A stretch of 35,856 nt of DNA from Ganoderma boninense (lineage: Eukaryota > Basidiomycota > Agaricomycetes > Polyporales > Polyporaceae), in assembly GCA_002900995.3 (NCBI GenBank), contig CM035310.1, positions 2,702,308-2,738,163 of the forward strand, written 5' to 3'. Below, in pieces: positions 1-11,690 of the stretch. The position numbers were made by a program, and so were the translations under genes. The notes under the pieces were generated by a model, which saw only the letters and a list, made by a program, of their open reading frames with translations, searched no databases and was not told the DNA's origin. Numbering within the stretch: position 1 is the first letter of the stretch; every line of letters begins with the position of its first letter.

Positions 1-2475
1 CTTTCCGAGGATAATCGCTTGCTGAAAATATGGGTATGAAACACGCAAGCCGTTCTTTTCTCCGACTTACCTTGATATGTTTAGGTTGGAATTTCAATGT
101 ACTAGAATATGCACACTCAAATATTCGCGCGTGTACTGATGCAAGACCACAGGGTACTCGAAACATTCTCCACAGTATTGGTACTTCACACAAGGCACGC
201 CCTCTCCACTGACGTCCAATGACGGCTGAGCGGATACTTACGCTATCACGACAGTTACCGCTACGCTGTCACTCTCTTCTGGGAACCAGCAACTGTCCTT
301 TTCTCTCCTCCGGTCTGGTAAGCATCGCCATTTCAGTCGGGCCACCCCTTGGGATAGTACTGACATGACGTCTTAAAGGTCTGCTCGGGTAAGAGTCTTG
401 AAGCATTGCTCGTAGTACCCATGTGGACACTGACTCCGTGTAGCTCCTGCCAGTAACTGGGGTGAGTGGTCGAGTATAGAATCCAAATGCGATCACTTAC
501 AGTTGACATATATTCGGCAGTGTGTGACGGCTTGGGTTTCGCAGTGGTAGGCACTGCTACTGTCTCATTATCACTCGAAGTCAATGACTGTGCTTCATCT
601 TCATCATATCTAGCTTCTTCGCTCGCCGAGTATGGATAAGTACGTCTCAAGCCCCGCATACAATACGCCCACTGTTATTCACCTAAGGGCCAGTGTCACC
701 GAAGTTCCGACCCGTTGTCATCTCCGTGGTGAGCACTCCCATCAGTTTATTCTACTCGTCGTTTAACTTGAACTCTGGCGATTTCGATATATAGATGCTC
801 TTGATGCTGGCATACATTGGTATGGTCTGCTTCCCTGTCACTGCTGAAACAAATCGATTGCTTGCTAACATGATCATTCAATTCAGGATGTTTTGTTGGT
901 AGGAAGTTTCTGCTCATCGTATCTGAAGTCGTGGTGTTCTGACAATAATGCGCCATACAACCGAAATTGGCAGTTCTTTCTGTTAAGCTGTTCGTCTACC
1001 ATATTCACTCGCGCTGCACCGTTCTATGACGCATGTTGCTTTCAGGTTCCACGTTCAAAGCATACCTGACGTCTTCAAATTTTCTGTATGATTCTTACCT
1101 TCTCATGGGCTTTGGGATAGGCTACTCACGGTTCGGCGTCTCAGTGGATGACCACGATGGGATCCTGCATCCAAATGAGCGCCGATCTCATTATTACCGG
1201 CTCTCTGATCTACATCCTTCGTTATCTACGTACCGGCTTCCACAGGTGAGCAAGTCCGTTGTTCAGCACAACCATCGGGCCGTTAAACACATATATTGTG
1301 GTCGGTCATAGAACAGACTCGACGCTCCACCATCTCATCATCTATGCACTCAGCACTGGTGAGTTCATTATAGGCATTCAGGAGGAAAGTTCAGTAAGGA
1401 TAGTTTTGGGGGAACAGGTCTGGTCACGTTGTATGTGCCCTCGTCCCTGGTTGAGGATTCAGCGAAACTGACAGTGCAAGGGTTGCAGCTTGCTGCACAT
1501 CGTCAATATTATATCCGTAGGTGAACTTTACTCTCGAGAATTTCAATGACGCCTCATCTTCTTCGCGCCTCAAACTTCAGACTGTCGCATGGCCGCACAC
1601 GCTAATCTGGGTCACGTCGTCGTGCATCCTGATCAAATGTGAGCCGTGCTCCATTCAAGTCCCGTCCTGGATGCAAACCTGACTGACAGCCAACGGTCAA
1701 ACCAGTGTATGCAACCAATTTCCTTGTCGCGTGAGCACGCCTCCGAATAATCCTCATATGTAATTCGAACACTTACATCCTGGCTCTTAGGCTCAATTCC
1801 CGCAGGGCCCTTGGTATCATGGCGGAGACCGGACAAGGACATGGAATGAATTCGTCCTCTGGTCTTGGTCCACTTCCGAGCTTCGGACGACTACGGATCT
1901 CCCGTGTGCGTGTACCGCTAGATCAGCCTACCATCCTGTGTTTACTGATCGATATTTTATTTCCAGCCTGGTCAGGAGGGTGCCTCCGTGGACATCCCGC
2001 AAACTACTCCCATACAGTTCAAGATCATGCGTCACACCATATCCGAAACGCACTCGGACGTAGAGAGTGGGAACCTGAAGGGGAGCTATGACCAACCTAG
2101 CACGCTGCTCTCCGAGTCGTGAGCGCGCTAGGATCTACAAGGATGCGGAGTACATGACATTGTCTCCTAGGACGAGGCACACGCAGACGTCCAGTCCGTA
2201 AATGTCTTCAAGGCGTGCTCCTACTCTCGCATACCAGGGAATAGCAAACACTTGGGCGGTTGGCGATTTTCTCTAGTGTCACGCAACGCAGTTGTAGCTT
2301 GAATCACACGGGTGCTGGCTCCAAGAAATCCTGCTTATGACCTCGAGGATGAGGCCGCCGCACGATGCTTCCACTGTGCCACGCGGCGCGTTCCAGCTAA
2401 ACCCGAGTGCCCATACAGGATCAGCAAACACCATCTGGCACCCTGAAGTGAGGGGTTTCCGTGCCATATTCAGCG
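1..2475. other. Gene-poor left edge
   Basis: No complete gene can be built here. All open frames are short and lack a recognisable domain. The minus strand between about 330 and 1890 carries several short stretches that read like protein and lie next to plausible splice sites; they are listed separately as a possible decayed gene. No long repeat or transposon end was seen. Confidence 0.5.
330..1890 (-). pseudogene. Possible decayed multi-exon gene, family unknown
   Basis: Read on the minus strand, several short segments look like coding sequence in different frames: WTKTRGRIHSMSLSGLRHD (about 1760-1870), which runs into a GTAAGT donor near 1770; GCIHWFDRWLS (about 1685-1720); FTYGYNIDDVQQAATLAL (about 1465-1525); and CPHGYYEQCFKTLTRADL (about 374-430), preceded by an intron-like stretch with GTAAGT and CCCAG ends. 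Frames change and stops occur between them, so no continuous product can be assembled. I do not recognise the family. This may be an old dead gene or chance. A protein search with each piece would tell. Confidence 0.2.
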
Positions 2476-5400
2476 AGTTTGGGTCCGACGCGCGCACAGA
2501 TGGCGGCGGGGGCGGAGATCGGCTCAGTGCGAAATGCCGCTCGGGACGGGGACGGGGACAGCGAAGAGCGTGGAGACCGCACCAGTTGGGGACGTGAAGA
2601 ACGACAACATGATACCACGCCGTCCAATTCTATGGTCAGGATCATCCACCCAGGGAGGTGGATAAGCACCCAGCGGGAGATGCGGTCAGGGTCCGGTGTT
2701 CTCTGGCACTCGGAGGCGGGTTGGTGCACGAAGGCGAGCGCATAGAAGGGGACGGATCGAGACCTGTGCAGTATTCCCAGACGTGCGCGGGCTGTAGTAT
2801 CCAGACTAAGAGTCCTCTAGGTGTGGCTAGCATTCCTAGTCGTGGATCAGACGCTGGTCAGATGCGCCGTAAGGACTTTGTTTACTGGACCTGATGCCTG
2901 AGGCCAGACAACGGTTGAGAGAAGGGAGGCTACGCATACAACAACATGTCTTGGAGTACTGGAAAATGTTTGTCAGAAAGAAAAGCGTAAAATACGACTC
3001 AAAGTTCGCCCTCGCACCTCGCATCACCTGCATCCCGCGGAAGACCTCGCAAATCTTGAACGCTGCAACATTCAGCGCTCAGCCTGTGACGTTGGTGGAC
3101 GTGCGAGCAGATTGGCTGGGAAAGTGAATCTCCCTTTCAATACAGATGACTTGTCGCTTTATAAGTAAAGAAACAGGGAAAAAATGGAGGGACCGCAAGA
3201 TGGTGGAGGGGGGACGTTGAACGTCGACTCCGAGCGTCGAGGGCGGGAGCAACCCAACGAGACTGCGACAACTCCGAGTCGTTCGGAGCCGGACGGACCG
3301 CGGCTGTGTGACGCAGGCACGTGCCATTGTCACAGCAGTCGAGTGAACGGCAGTGTCACGTCCTTGCTCGAGAGTCGTTAGGACGCCTGCCAGGGCCCGA
3401 CAACCTTCGCTGCTCTGAATCTACCATCTTCACTGGATTGGTTGTATCCTCTTTCTGCCTGAATTCCGGTCGAGCCTCCATCATGACAATTTATCGCGAC
3501 ATAAACAATTGCCACATCTCAGAATATACTGCACTGGCCGCTGGTAAAGCAGAGCAGAACGACTGTAGCAATGCAAACACGTCGCTCAAGTTGCGATGGA
3601 TGTATCTAATTTTGTCCCATATAGCCGACCACATTCGATCCCTCTCAGCCAGTGAGATTGGAACGTAACTGGGATGGAGCACTGTAGTTGGCATCACGTT
3701 ACATTGAAGAGCTTATGGGGCCCCTGGGTGAGTGGTCGGTCATCTCAGCTCCATGCCCCGAACATCATGTGTCAGTCCACACCTCAAGCCGCCTTCATTT
3801 CTCCCTCCGCATTCATCCATTCGTGTCCGTATGTTGGCTTTTGATGCCGTGTATTCCCTGCTCATTCCGTAATTGCGACATATAGTGACTAGCTCGTTTC
3901 TACAATCTCTCCGTACGCCCACTTCATACCTCCTCCAGGCTTGCGCTCGGTGCGCACACCTCTGACTACCCCGGGGACGCTCTACCGTCAGACGCAGCTG
4001 CAGCCCCCACGCCCGCTATCGCCTTCTTCAAGCTCTCCCTCCACGTGGCACCTTCCTCACTGCTCACCAGTACACCCCCCCCCAGTCGCAAGTCTAGGCG
4101 AGGCCTGCGTAGGAGCTGATCTTCGGGGACCTAGTCAGTCGATCCATCGTGCGATCGCCGCCGTCTCTACCGCGGGGCATGAGCGCGATGAGCATATTCA
4201 AGCAGGTCATCTAGTACAATCGATACCAGCGAAAATCCCTACACAGAGCCCTACCAGGGACCCTCCACAGGAACATGGGGGTTCCGCCGACGGGTTGTTA
4301 TGCGCTTCGACCTTCTCTCGCTTCTTCTCGCTTTAGGCCTTTCAAGACATCGGAAGGTCGAACGCGAAGGTGTGCACGCAATGTCGTCGGCTTTGTGAAG
4401 TCTGCTGGGTGTCGAGATGGAGGGTGACAGGGCTTAGTGCGCCCAGGCTCCTGGTGAGTGCGCAAACCCTCAGGCACGCTTTCAAGACCGTATTTTGATA
4501 CCATCTGTGGGGATCTGCTGTGGTGCAGATTAGAGGCTCACATTGTTGCGGATCTCGCCTACACTTGATGCCTAGTGACGGCTCCTGCAATTCGCATGTG
4601 TCGCATACTCGCACACGGCTGCGAGATCGTCGACCCAGGATAGCTTTGCCAAACGCACGGGTCCCGTCGGCCACGCTTCGAGCGTGCATGGTGTCCGACG
4701 GCTGCAGCCACTGTCTGGCCCGCGCCACCTGACCGAATACGACCGGGGGCGATACAACGATGCTCTGTGCTGTCCGACCGGAAACTGAGGTGCACCATTG
4801 GATAGGTTCGCGAAGGGAGCTTAAGTCGAGCGATGGCTGGTTGATAGGGGGTATGAAGGGTGTTTCTGTATCTCTCGGTTCAATCCGTGGTGAGTCTGCT
4901 GGCCTGTTCCCATGTGCGGCCTGCCTAACGATACATTCTCCGGGTATCTGCAAGTTCGCCGAGAGACGGGTTCGTTCTAGGGGACCCTCCAGTCAGAAGA
5001 CGGGAGTTCGAGGCTGCCGCAAGGAGGCCATGACCAGTAAACTTCCACCCGAGAACCACCGGATGGAGGCTTTCCCGTTGACTGCTGGACATCGGTCTCC
5101 AAGCGTATCGTCCCCCTTCTGTGAATCAAATTTCATACCTTTTTAATTGCATCGTCCCTCGAGCTAGGAAGTGTTTGACCTGGTCTTGGACGCGTATCGT
5201 AAAATCACCTCTTTACGTATACGGAAACACAACGTCCTCAGATTTGGCGCCGATCTTCGCCAACCCATGGGCTCCGAACGGGCCCACGTTTTTAGCAGGC
5301 TTGTAAGGTCATTGCATACACTGTCGCATTTCTTTTTGTGCAAGATCGGATGCTGATCGAGCGCAACAGGAGTCCCAGTCCCTCTCTTCCGTCCTCTGCC

Positions 5401-7760
5401 ATGGGCCAGAATTGGAGCACAGCAGATCGTGGATGATCATTGTCTCGTCGACGCCGCATCGCTCGTAGGACTATATTCACCACTATCGTCCCTTCGGAGA
5501 TCGAACTTTGATTGAATAACGCATGGTGGACGGGAGCCCATGCTCGGTACGCACCTTCAACGTCCATCTCTCCCATCCAGTGTCTACTTCAACTCCCCTT
5601 CCCGTCTTCGACCCTCGCTACACGCTACTCTTCCTAGCCTTTCCGCCTCTCTTCCTCTCCGGTTTACGTCGACTCGCTATATCCTCGTCCACCATCCGTC
5701 CTTTCTGAACACTCTCATTTAACTACATCCACCTCGTGCACCGACAGGTACGTGGTGCTGACCTTGATGACTTTCACGTTGTTCAAATAGATTCGTTCCG
5801 TGCCATAGGACACAGTGATCCCCCATGTGGTTGCTCAGCACAGACCGTGCCGAGCTGCACTACTTCCTCAGGAACTTCGACGCCATTGGCGGATACGCAA
5901 TCCTCTCGCACACATGGAACGGAGACGAGCAGACCCTCCAGCAGGTCCAGGCCATCTGCGAGCGATGCCGGGCGAGCGGTACGAACCCCCGAGATGACCC
6001 AGCGCTCTCTCAAAAGATCCGCAACTGCTGCATCATCGCCGAGAGCCATGGGTACCGCTGGGTGTGGATCGACTCGTGCTGCATCGACAAGACGAGCAGC
6101 AGTGAGCTGTCGGAGGCCATCAACTCGATGTTCCGGTGGTATAAGCCGAGGTGTGCTTCGCGTACCTCGCCGACGTCCCCGGCGACTGTGCCGTGCACGT
6201 ACCCACGTCCGCGTTCCGGAAGAGTCGCTGGCACACTCGTGGGTGGACGCTGCAGGAGCTCATCGCCCCCGACATCCTCATTTTCCTCTCGTCCGACTGG
6301 CGCGAGCTAGGAAACAGAGCGGTGCTTAGTTGGCTACTTTGGGAGATCACGGGAGTTCCCTCTGGAGCCCTGACGGGAGAGTACCTGCCAGGAGCGTACT
6401 CCGTCTCCAATCGCATGTCCCGGGCATCTAAACGTAACACGACGAGGGTGGAAGACGAAGCGTACTGTTTGATGGGCCTGTTCGGGGTCAGCATGCCGAC
6501 GAACTACGGCGAGGGCAAGAAGGCGTTCATCCGGCTTCAGTATGAGATTATGCAGCATAATCTCGACTTGAGCCTCTTCGCCTTTAGCGATCGCGTCGAC
6601 CAGGACCACGATCTCACCTTCCATCCAGAGGAGGAGATCGGACACCGTTGGCAGTATCTCATGGCCGACTCTCCACGTGGACTCAACTATGGCTTTGATT
6701 ACATTCCGCTTCTCGGAACGAACACCAAGCATCAGTATCCCCCTCCTATAGTCAGTTTAAGATATTGAATGGTGATTTACGTCGAGTACTAACACGACTT
6801 AACAGGGTTCACAGCTGACTGGCCCCTTTGACCGCGTTGAGCTACCGAGGGCAACAGCAACTAGCTACGGGGTTGAGCTACGAGTTCCTATCTATGAGAC
6901 CGACCGTATGACGATTGCAGTCATACTATGCACAAAGGCTTGGCAGCACATCGGTCTTTGCCTGAGAAGGGACAGCCAAGGGAGGGATCCGGACAGACCA
7001 CGCTGTTTCACAGGGTTCATGTTCACCAAACAAGACACAGGCTCCGCGAGTTTGGCTATTCGTTTGGCCCACCTGGGCGACGACCTCTACAACATGACCT
7101 TCAACGGAAGGCCAGTCAAAGCCTCGTGGCGCACCATCTACGTCGTACCCGTCGCGTCTGGATTGGACCCCGGAGGAACGACTACCCCCAACCTCATGAT
7201 CAACTGTAACCCCGCTTCCTATTTTCGCATCCCTCGCTGGCTCATCGCTCGACTGACCGCACTGCAATTCAGGGTGAATGAGATTAGCAATCCAGCCGAT
7301 AGGACGTACAGAGGGCTCAAGTTGTTCGACGGAATTGACACTCGTATCTATCTATCCTTTGGATTATGCACAATGCACCACGACTCCGGCCCTGACAGAC
7401 CTCCGCCGCTTTGGGCAAAGGTCGACGTGGCTTTTCGCACCACGATGCAGACATTCACCCACAACTGCTCTGAGGACCACCTCGACTCCCAGTCCTGGGC
7501 GGCGCGCTCAAAGTCTTTCGGGGACATCGCGTACCGGGGAGTACGGCTCTCTCTCATGGCTTCGTCAAACTTGGTTGCATCAAACAGCTTGTTCGTGATC
7601 CACCTAGAACTCCTCGGTCTTGCGTTCCAAACAATTCTTCAAGAAGCTGGGTCCCTGTCGATGTTCCCGTCGCTTGCAGAACTCCAGAGGGATACGCCGC
7701 GCCCCATTTCCCACAATCCCATCACACCCTCCGGACCGCTCTCCCTGTCGCAGATGTCTC
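2475..7760 (+). repeat. Segmental duplication, copy 1 (ends in HET1)
   Basis: This stretch is a diverged copy of 13370-19500 in the same orientation. Matching segments include 2640-2700 with 13538-13600, 3090-3400 with 13935-14160, 3660-3790 with 14518-14640, 4100-4270 with 14950-15120, 4500-4660 with 15355-15510, 4870-5020 with 16115-16290, 5150-5560 with 16715-17165, and the HET genes themselves. The offset grows from about 10.9 to 11.8 kb because copy 2 carries extra sequence between about 15.5 and 17.6 kb. The 3.3 kb before the HET start codon holds no gene I can support. It may hold promoter and leader sequence, since donor-like GGTGAGTGG and GGTACGTGG sites are kept in both copies. Confidence 0.85.
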
Positions 7761-8156
7761 CAAATACATCTAGTCAGGCCTTCGTGTTATCGTCCAATTC
7801 CGGATCCAGGAGTGCACCGTACGCATGGCCCCCTTCAACTGTGCCTTCTTTGATGCAACCGGGTCCAAGTTCAGGTATGTGGTACAGGACAACATCATAA
7901 AAAAGGGTTATGACAGGCTCACAGTCGTGTAGCTTCCTCACAGGCCAAGCTTGGGATATATTCCTTCCAGCCTCCGTACGGATGCACACCAACGGGCGCC
8001 GCTGGAACGAGGTCACCGTACTGGCAAGGTGCTCCTCCACAAAACATTCCGAGCTACAGTGTTCCTCCCCTGATTCCCCAACAACATCTGCCTGCACATG
8101 GCTTCCTTCCTCCTCCATCGCAGTCATCTTCGCCGTACATTGGATGGCAGGGATGA
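5825..8156 (+). pseudogene. HET1: HET-domain (heterokaryon incompatibility) gene with frameshift
   Basis: HET-domain proteins (PF06985) trigger fungal non-self recognition and cell death. The start is MWLLSTDRAEL at 5825, matching HET2. Exon 1 (5825-6750) encodes AILSHTW, WVWIDSCCIDKTSS, RGWTLQELIAP, then the post-domain VEDEAYCLMGLFGVSM. A phase-0 intron lies at 6751-6805 (GTCAGT donor, TACTAAC branch site, ACAG end). Exon 2 from 6806 continues to ASWRTIYVVP and the C-terminal region shared with HET2. At about 6139-6148, inside the HET domain, it has 4 bases fewer than HET2 after FRWY, which shifts the frame and meets TAA at 6142 in the new frame's upstream register. No workable intron removes this. 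The 3' end is uncertain: a proline-rich tail in a third frame (7917-8154, ending FLPPPSQSSSPYIGWQG, stop 8154-8156) looks genuine, but its splice join could not be phased; without it the frame stops near 7900. Confidence 0.75.
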
Positions 8157-8623
8157 GCCCATGTTAGACACGGCGCACTGTATATCGCTCCCAGGGCGAG
8201 TCGGGAGGACATTGAGATTAGTTGGACCACCCAGCAAGAATGTCCGTGCATGTCTGTGTCGCTTGCCTTTGTGATTCTTTCTTTCTTTATCTCACCACAC
8301 ATCCGCCCGTATACCTTGAAGGCCCGCCGTAGGACTGAATGTAGTATCACTTAAAATCACGACACTGGATACGATTCTCGTGCTCGATAAACAAACTGCA
8401 CCTCTCAACTCGCCCACGTCCATTCGCGATGTCCCAGTGAACCATTACGGGGATGAATTCCACGCACCTTGGAACTGACAAGCCATTCGAGCTCCCGCGC
8501 AGAGCGATTCAAGAAAACAACCTGCATAGGAGTGCAAGTACATCATGATCCACTTCCGTAGCGCTGCATCCGCCTTCGCAATTGTAGGTCATGTAATACC
8601 ACGTACTCAAACGCGCTGATCAC
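8157..8623. other. Intergenic gap between convergent HET1 and phosphoesterase
   Basis: This gap of 467 bases holds the 3' ends of two convergent genes. I see no open frame of note and no strong terminator-like structure. Confidence 0.6.
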
Positions 8624-11609
8624 TCAGTTCCAGTATCTCTCGGCGTACGGGGCGAGCAACGCGTTCCCGAGGACAGGCGAGTACATCTGGACGTCGGCGG
8701 TCGTGAACGTCGTGGTGCTCTGGAGCGAGTTGAGGGTCTGCAGAAGCTGCGCCTCGATGTAGTTGACGAAGACAAGGTCGATCGGGGCATCGTCCGCGAG
8801 GCCAGGCGGTGCGTCCGTCCCCATGAAGTCGGGGATGTCGTAGAACGACTGCGAACACAGGACTGATTAACCTCCGATTCGCGACGCGTACGGGCCAGGA
8901 ACGGAAGCGGGGGCGGGGACGTACCAAGGGCGCGTGGAGGGTGTCGTCACCTACACCAGGGCAGGACTGCGCGCGGAATCACGTCTGTCAGTGGCGGAGT
9001 CGCGAGAAAGAAGAAGACTGCAGAAGACTGCAGAGAACGGTCAGACGCACGTCGTGTGTCACGTAGCCAAGCGTCAAGTTCTGCGTCGCGCGGCGCGCGG
9101 GCCCGTCGCCCTTCCTGTCCATCTCCGCGAGCCAGGCGCGGAACACCATGTCGACCTCACCGCGTGCGTACGCCTCCACGTCAAAACCCGCCTCAGTCAG
9201 CGCGCGGCGGTTGTTCGCGCCCGCGCTGTTGAGCGCCGGGAGGACCTGCCTCGCGACGGACAGGGGCACGTCCGGGACGTACAGGAAGGGGTTGGCGTAG
9301 GGCGACGAGGTGAGCTGGTCGTTGAGCACGAACGGGCCCGAGTAGACGTCGAAGCGCTGCGAGCCCGAGTTGGTGATCATGATGTTCGGGAGCGCGCCGC
9401 GCGGGTTGTTCGCGGTCAGCGAGTACGCCATGGCTTCGGTGTAGAGGGAGAGGAGCGAGTTGTTGGAGGGGTAGGGCACCCTGGCGCACGGGAACGACGG
9501 AGCGAGAGGGTGAGAATCTAGGCAGGTTGGATGAGGTGGAAATTTAATTACTGGTTGATGGTGTAGTCCTGCAGCGCGACACCGAATTCGTAGCTCAGGT
9601 TGTAGGTCTTCGCGAGCTCGTTGAGGCCGAGGGTGAATAATTGGCCTTTGAGGGTGTCGAAGCTGACGGTTCCGCGGCCGGTGTGGTACTGGAAGGGAAG
9701 GAGAATAGTTTACTATCAGAATGGTCTGAACAAGACAGCCTTCGGAGGTATACCTCATACGTGACACGGTTATTGTCGAGATAACGACGAGTAAAGGCAA
9801 TGTCTTCCGTGGATCCCTTTTTGTCGAGGTTTGCGCCTGCGCATAGATATTAGACGTCGTCATGCGACAAGGTGATCTCACATACTCATCCACCCTATAT
9901 GCCGTACAACGTGAGAATGCGAAGTTCGCTGGCAGAATTGATGAGCATGGTACTTACCGACAGTCTCCATGTAGCGGCCGCTCTCCAGAGCCATCGAACG
10001 ACCGTCGTATTGCACTACATATTGAGATGCGATGATGAGACGAGACAAATTGTTTGACAGTGCATTCTCCTTACCGCAGTCACGGATATGCGTGTGACCT
10101 GACGCAACATCAGTGCCTAGTCTTCTGAGAACGTTCATATAGGCGACGTACCTCCGAAAATCAGGATGGGTGTGGTGGGATGGACGGCGCGGATCGCGTC
10201 GAAGACAGTCGGCCCTGCAGATGCACATTCAGCGACTAGGACCGAGCACCCGCCCCGGGCCGCGCTACTCACAATGGTCGGTCTTCACCACCGGCATATG
10301 GCTAGACGCGATGAAAGTTTAGGAACCGGGAAGCATTCATGAATGCAGAAGGCCGATGGCGGATCGGACGTACCCCACGAGAAGGAAGAAATCAGGTTCG
10401 TCCTTGATAGCTTCCGCAAACTGTCAAAGACGAGCATCCGCAATCAGAAGATCTGAAACACGAGAGCAAGCGCGGAAGGAGCGGATGCGCAACGAACCCA
10501 CTGCTCTTTGACCATGTCCTCCACCTTTTGCACGGTGGTGTTGACGTCGTTTCCTGTGAAGTCGAAGAGGACGCCGAGCGACGTAACCTTGCGACCCCTA
10601 GTAGCAATCTATCAGTCATGGATGTTACGGACTGACATGCAAGGTAAGCTCACTTGCGCGTTGTGAACTTTGCGAAGCGATCTATTGGGAGTCCAGATCA
10701 ATGGCCTCTTCTTTGACACAGAAGAACTGGGGACGCACCGCCTACAGGTACACTGACGTTGTTGCCGCGCGCGTCGGTGACGGTGATGTTGACGTTAGAA
10801 GAGAGATAACGGCCATTCAGTTTAGGAGCGAAGTTCGTGTACATGTCGTATGTGTTCGCGTAAACGTAAAGCTCGTGGCTAGAATATTCGTGAGCATATC
10901 CGCAGTAGAAGGATCTAAACGACACGTACTTGCCAATCGCCATAAGGTCATAGGGGAGGTCGAACATGTACTTGTTGGTCTATGCGCATTATGAGCATTA
11001 CCTCTGGGTGCACTTTCACAGCCATCTCTGTCCTCACCTCGTGGGCATCTATGCCACCCGGGGGGAAGCCATCCGACAGACCAGTGCCTGGCAGTCACAA
11101 AAAGGGTCAGAGTTGTACACCGGTGCACCTTCTTAGTACTCACCGTCGTGCAAATCTCCAGAATCGACCAACAGAAGGTCGACATCCTTTTCCTACAATG
11201 ATGGTCAGACCTTCACGTCCGTGCGACGGCATACCGACACCACTCACCAGGGCGAGCTGCTTCATATGCGTAACGAAAGACGAGAAGTCTCCCAGGTCGC
11301 CACTGTGATCCACTCCGTGTTACACCATGTCCGCGCATACATCGGCCCCAAACTCTGAGGGCGCACTCACCTGTAGTTGGGCTCCGGGAACGAGGTCTTC
11401 TGGTGCCCGAGCAGCCAGCCATGGCTGTCAGTGGTGTGGATGACGTTCACGTCGCCCCAGACGAGGGGACTACTTGGAGGCGTGAGGTGTGCCTTGGGGT
11501 ATTCGCGCCGCTCGTGGGCATGGACGTGATTGTCATTGTGTTCCTCGTCGGGGCAGGCATACGCTGCGAGTGCAGCGAGAGAGAGCGTGAGCAGAGGTGC
11601 AAGCTGCAT
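8624..11609 (-). CDS. Secreted/vacuolar metallophosphoesterase, 5'-nucleotidase-like (YHR202W family)
   Basis: Nineteen exons join into 618 codons plus stop: 11609-11371, 11302-11248, 11192-11144, 11087-11038, 10979-10930, 10878-10739, 10681-10654, 10597-10498, 10420-10374, 10301-10273, 10214-10152, 10098-10075, 10014-9958, 9894-9886, 9836-9754, 9688-9552, 9480-9051, 8966-8925, 8848-8624. All junctions are GT..AG and in phase. Residues 1-18 form a signal peptide, followed by a His/Glu-rich linker. The calcineurin-like metal site is complete: TTDSHGW (D61, H63), VDSGDLHDG (D108/D111, H113), GNHE (147-150), GHM (253-255) and GGHTH (283-287). A nucleotidase-type C-terminal domain follows and the protein ends AERYWN. 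The enzyme should hydrolyse phosphate monoesters of nucleotides with two metal ions, in the vacuole or outside the cell. Exon 14 is a 9-base microexon, and GNHE is split by an intron. The gene is intact, unlike many of its neighbours. Substrate is inferred from the family only. Confidence 0.92.
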
Positions 11610-11680
11610 CCTGGACTAGGCTGTGAGGAGGTGGGGAGTGCCGAGAGAGCCCCGGGATGCGTCCGGTGTGCACATGCAAA

Positions 11681-11690
11681 CTTTATATAC
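11681..11690 (-). promoter_or_regulatory. TATA box of the phosphoesterase gene
   Basis: On the minus strand the sequence reads GTATATAAAG, a near-perfect TATA box, about 75 bases upstream of the start codon at 11609. Spacing fits a short leader of roughly 40-45 bases. Nothing else in the window has so clear a match at such a position. Confidence 0.6.

Noticed and set aside
4870..4892. tRNA-like T-loop GGTTCAATCC
   Set aside because: No pairing T-stem, anticodon arm or acceptor stem could be found around it.
8934..9521. 195-codon plus-strand frame
   Set aside because: It is the antisense shadow of exon 17 of the phosphoesterase gene; its Arg/Val-rich composition fits that.
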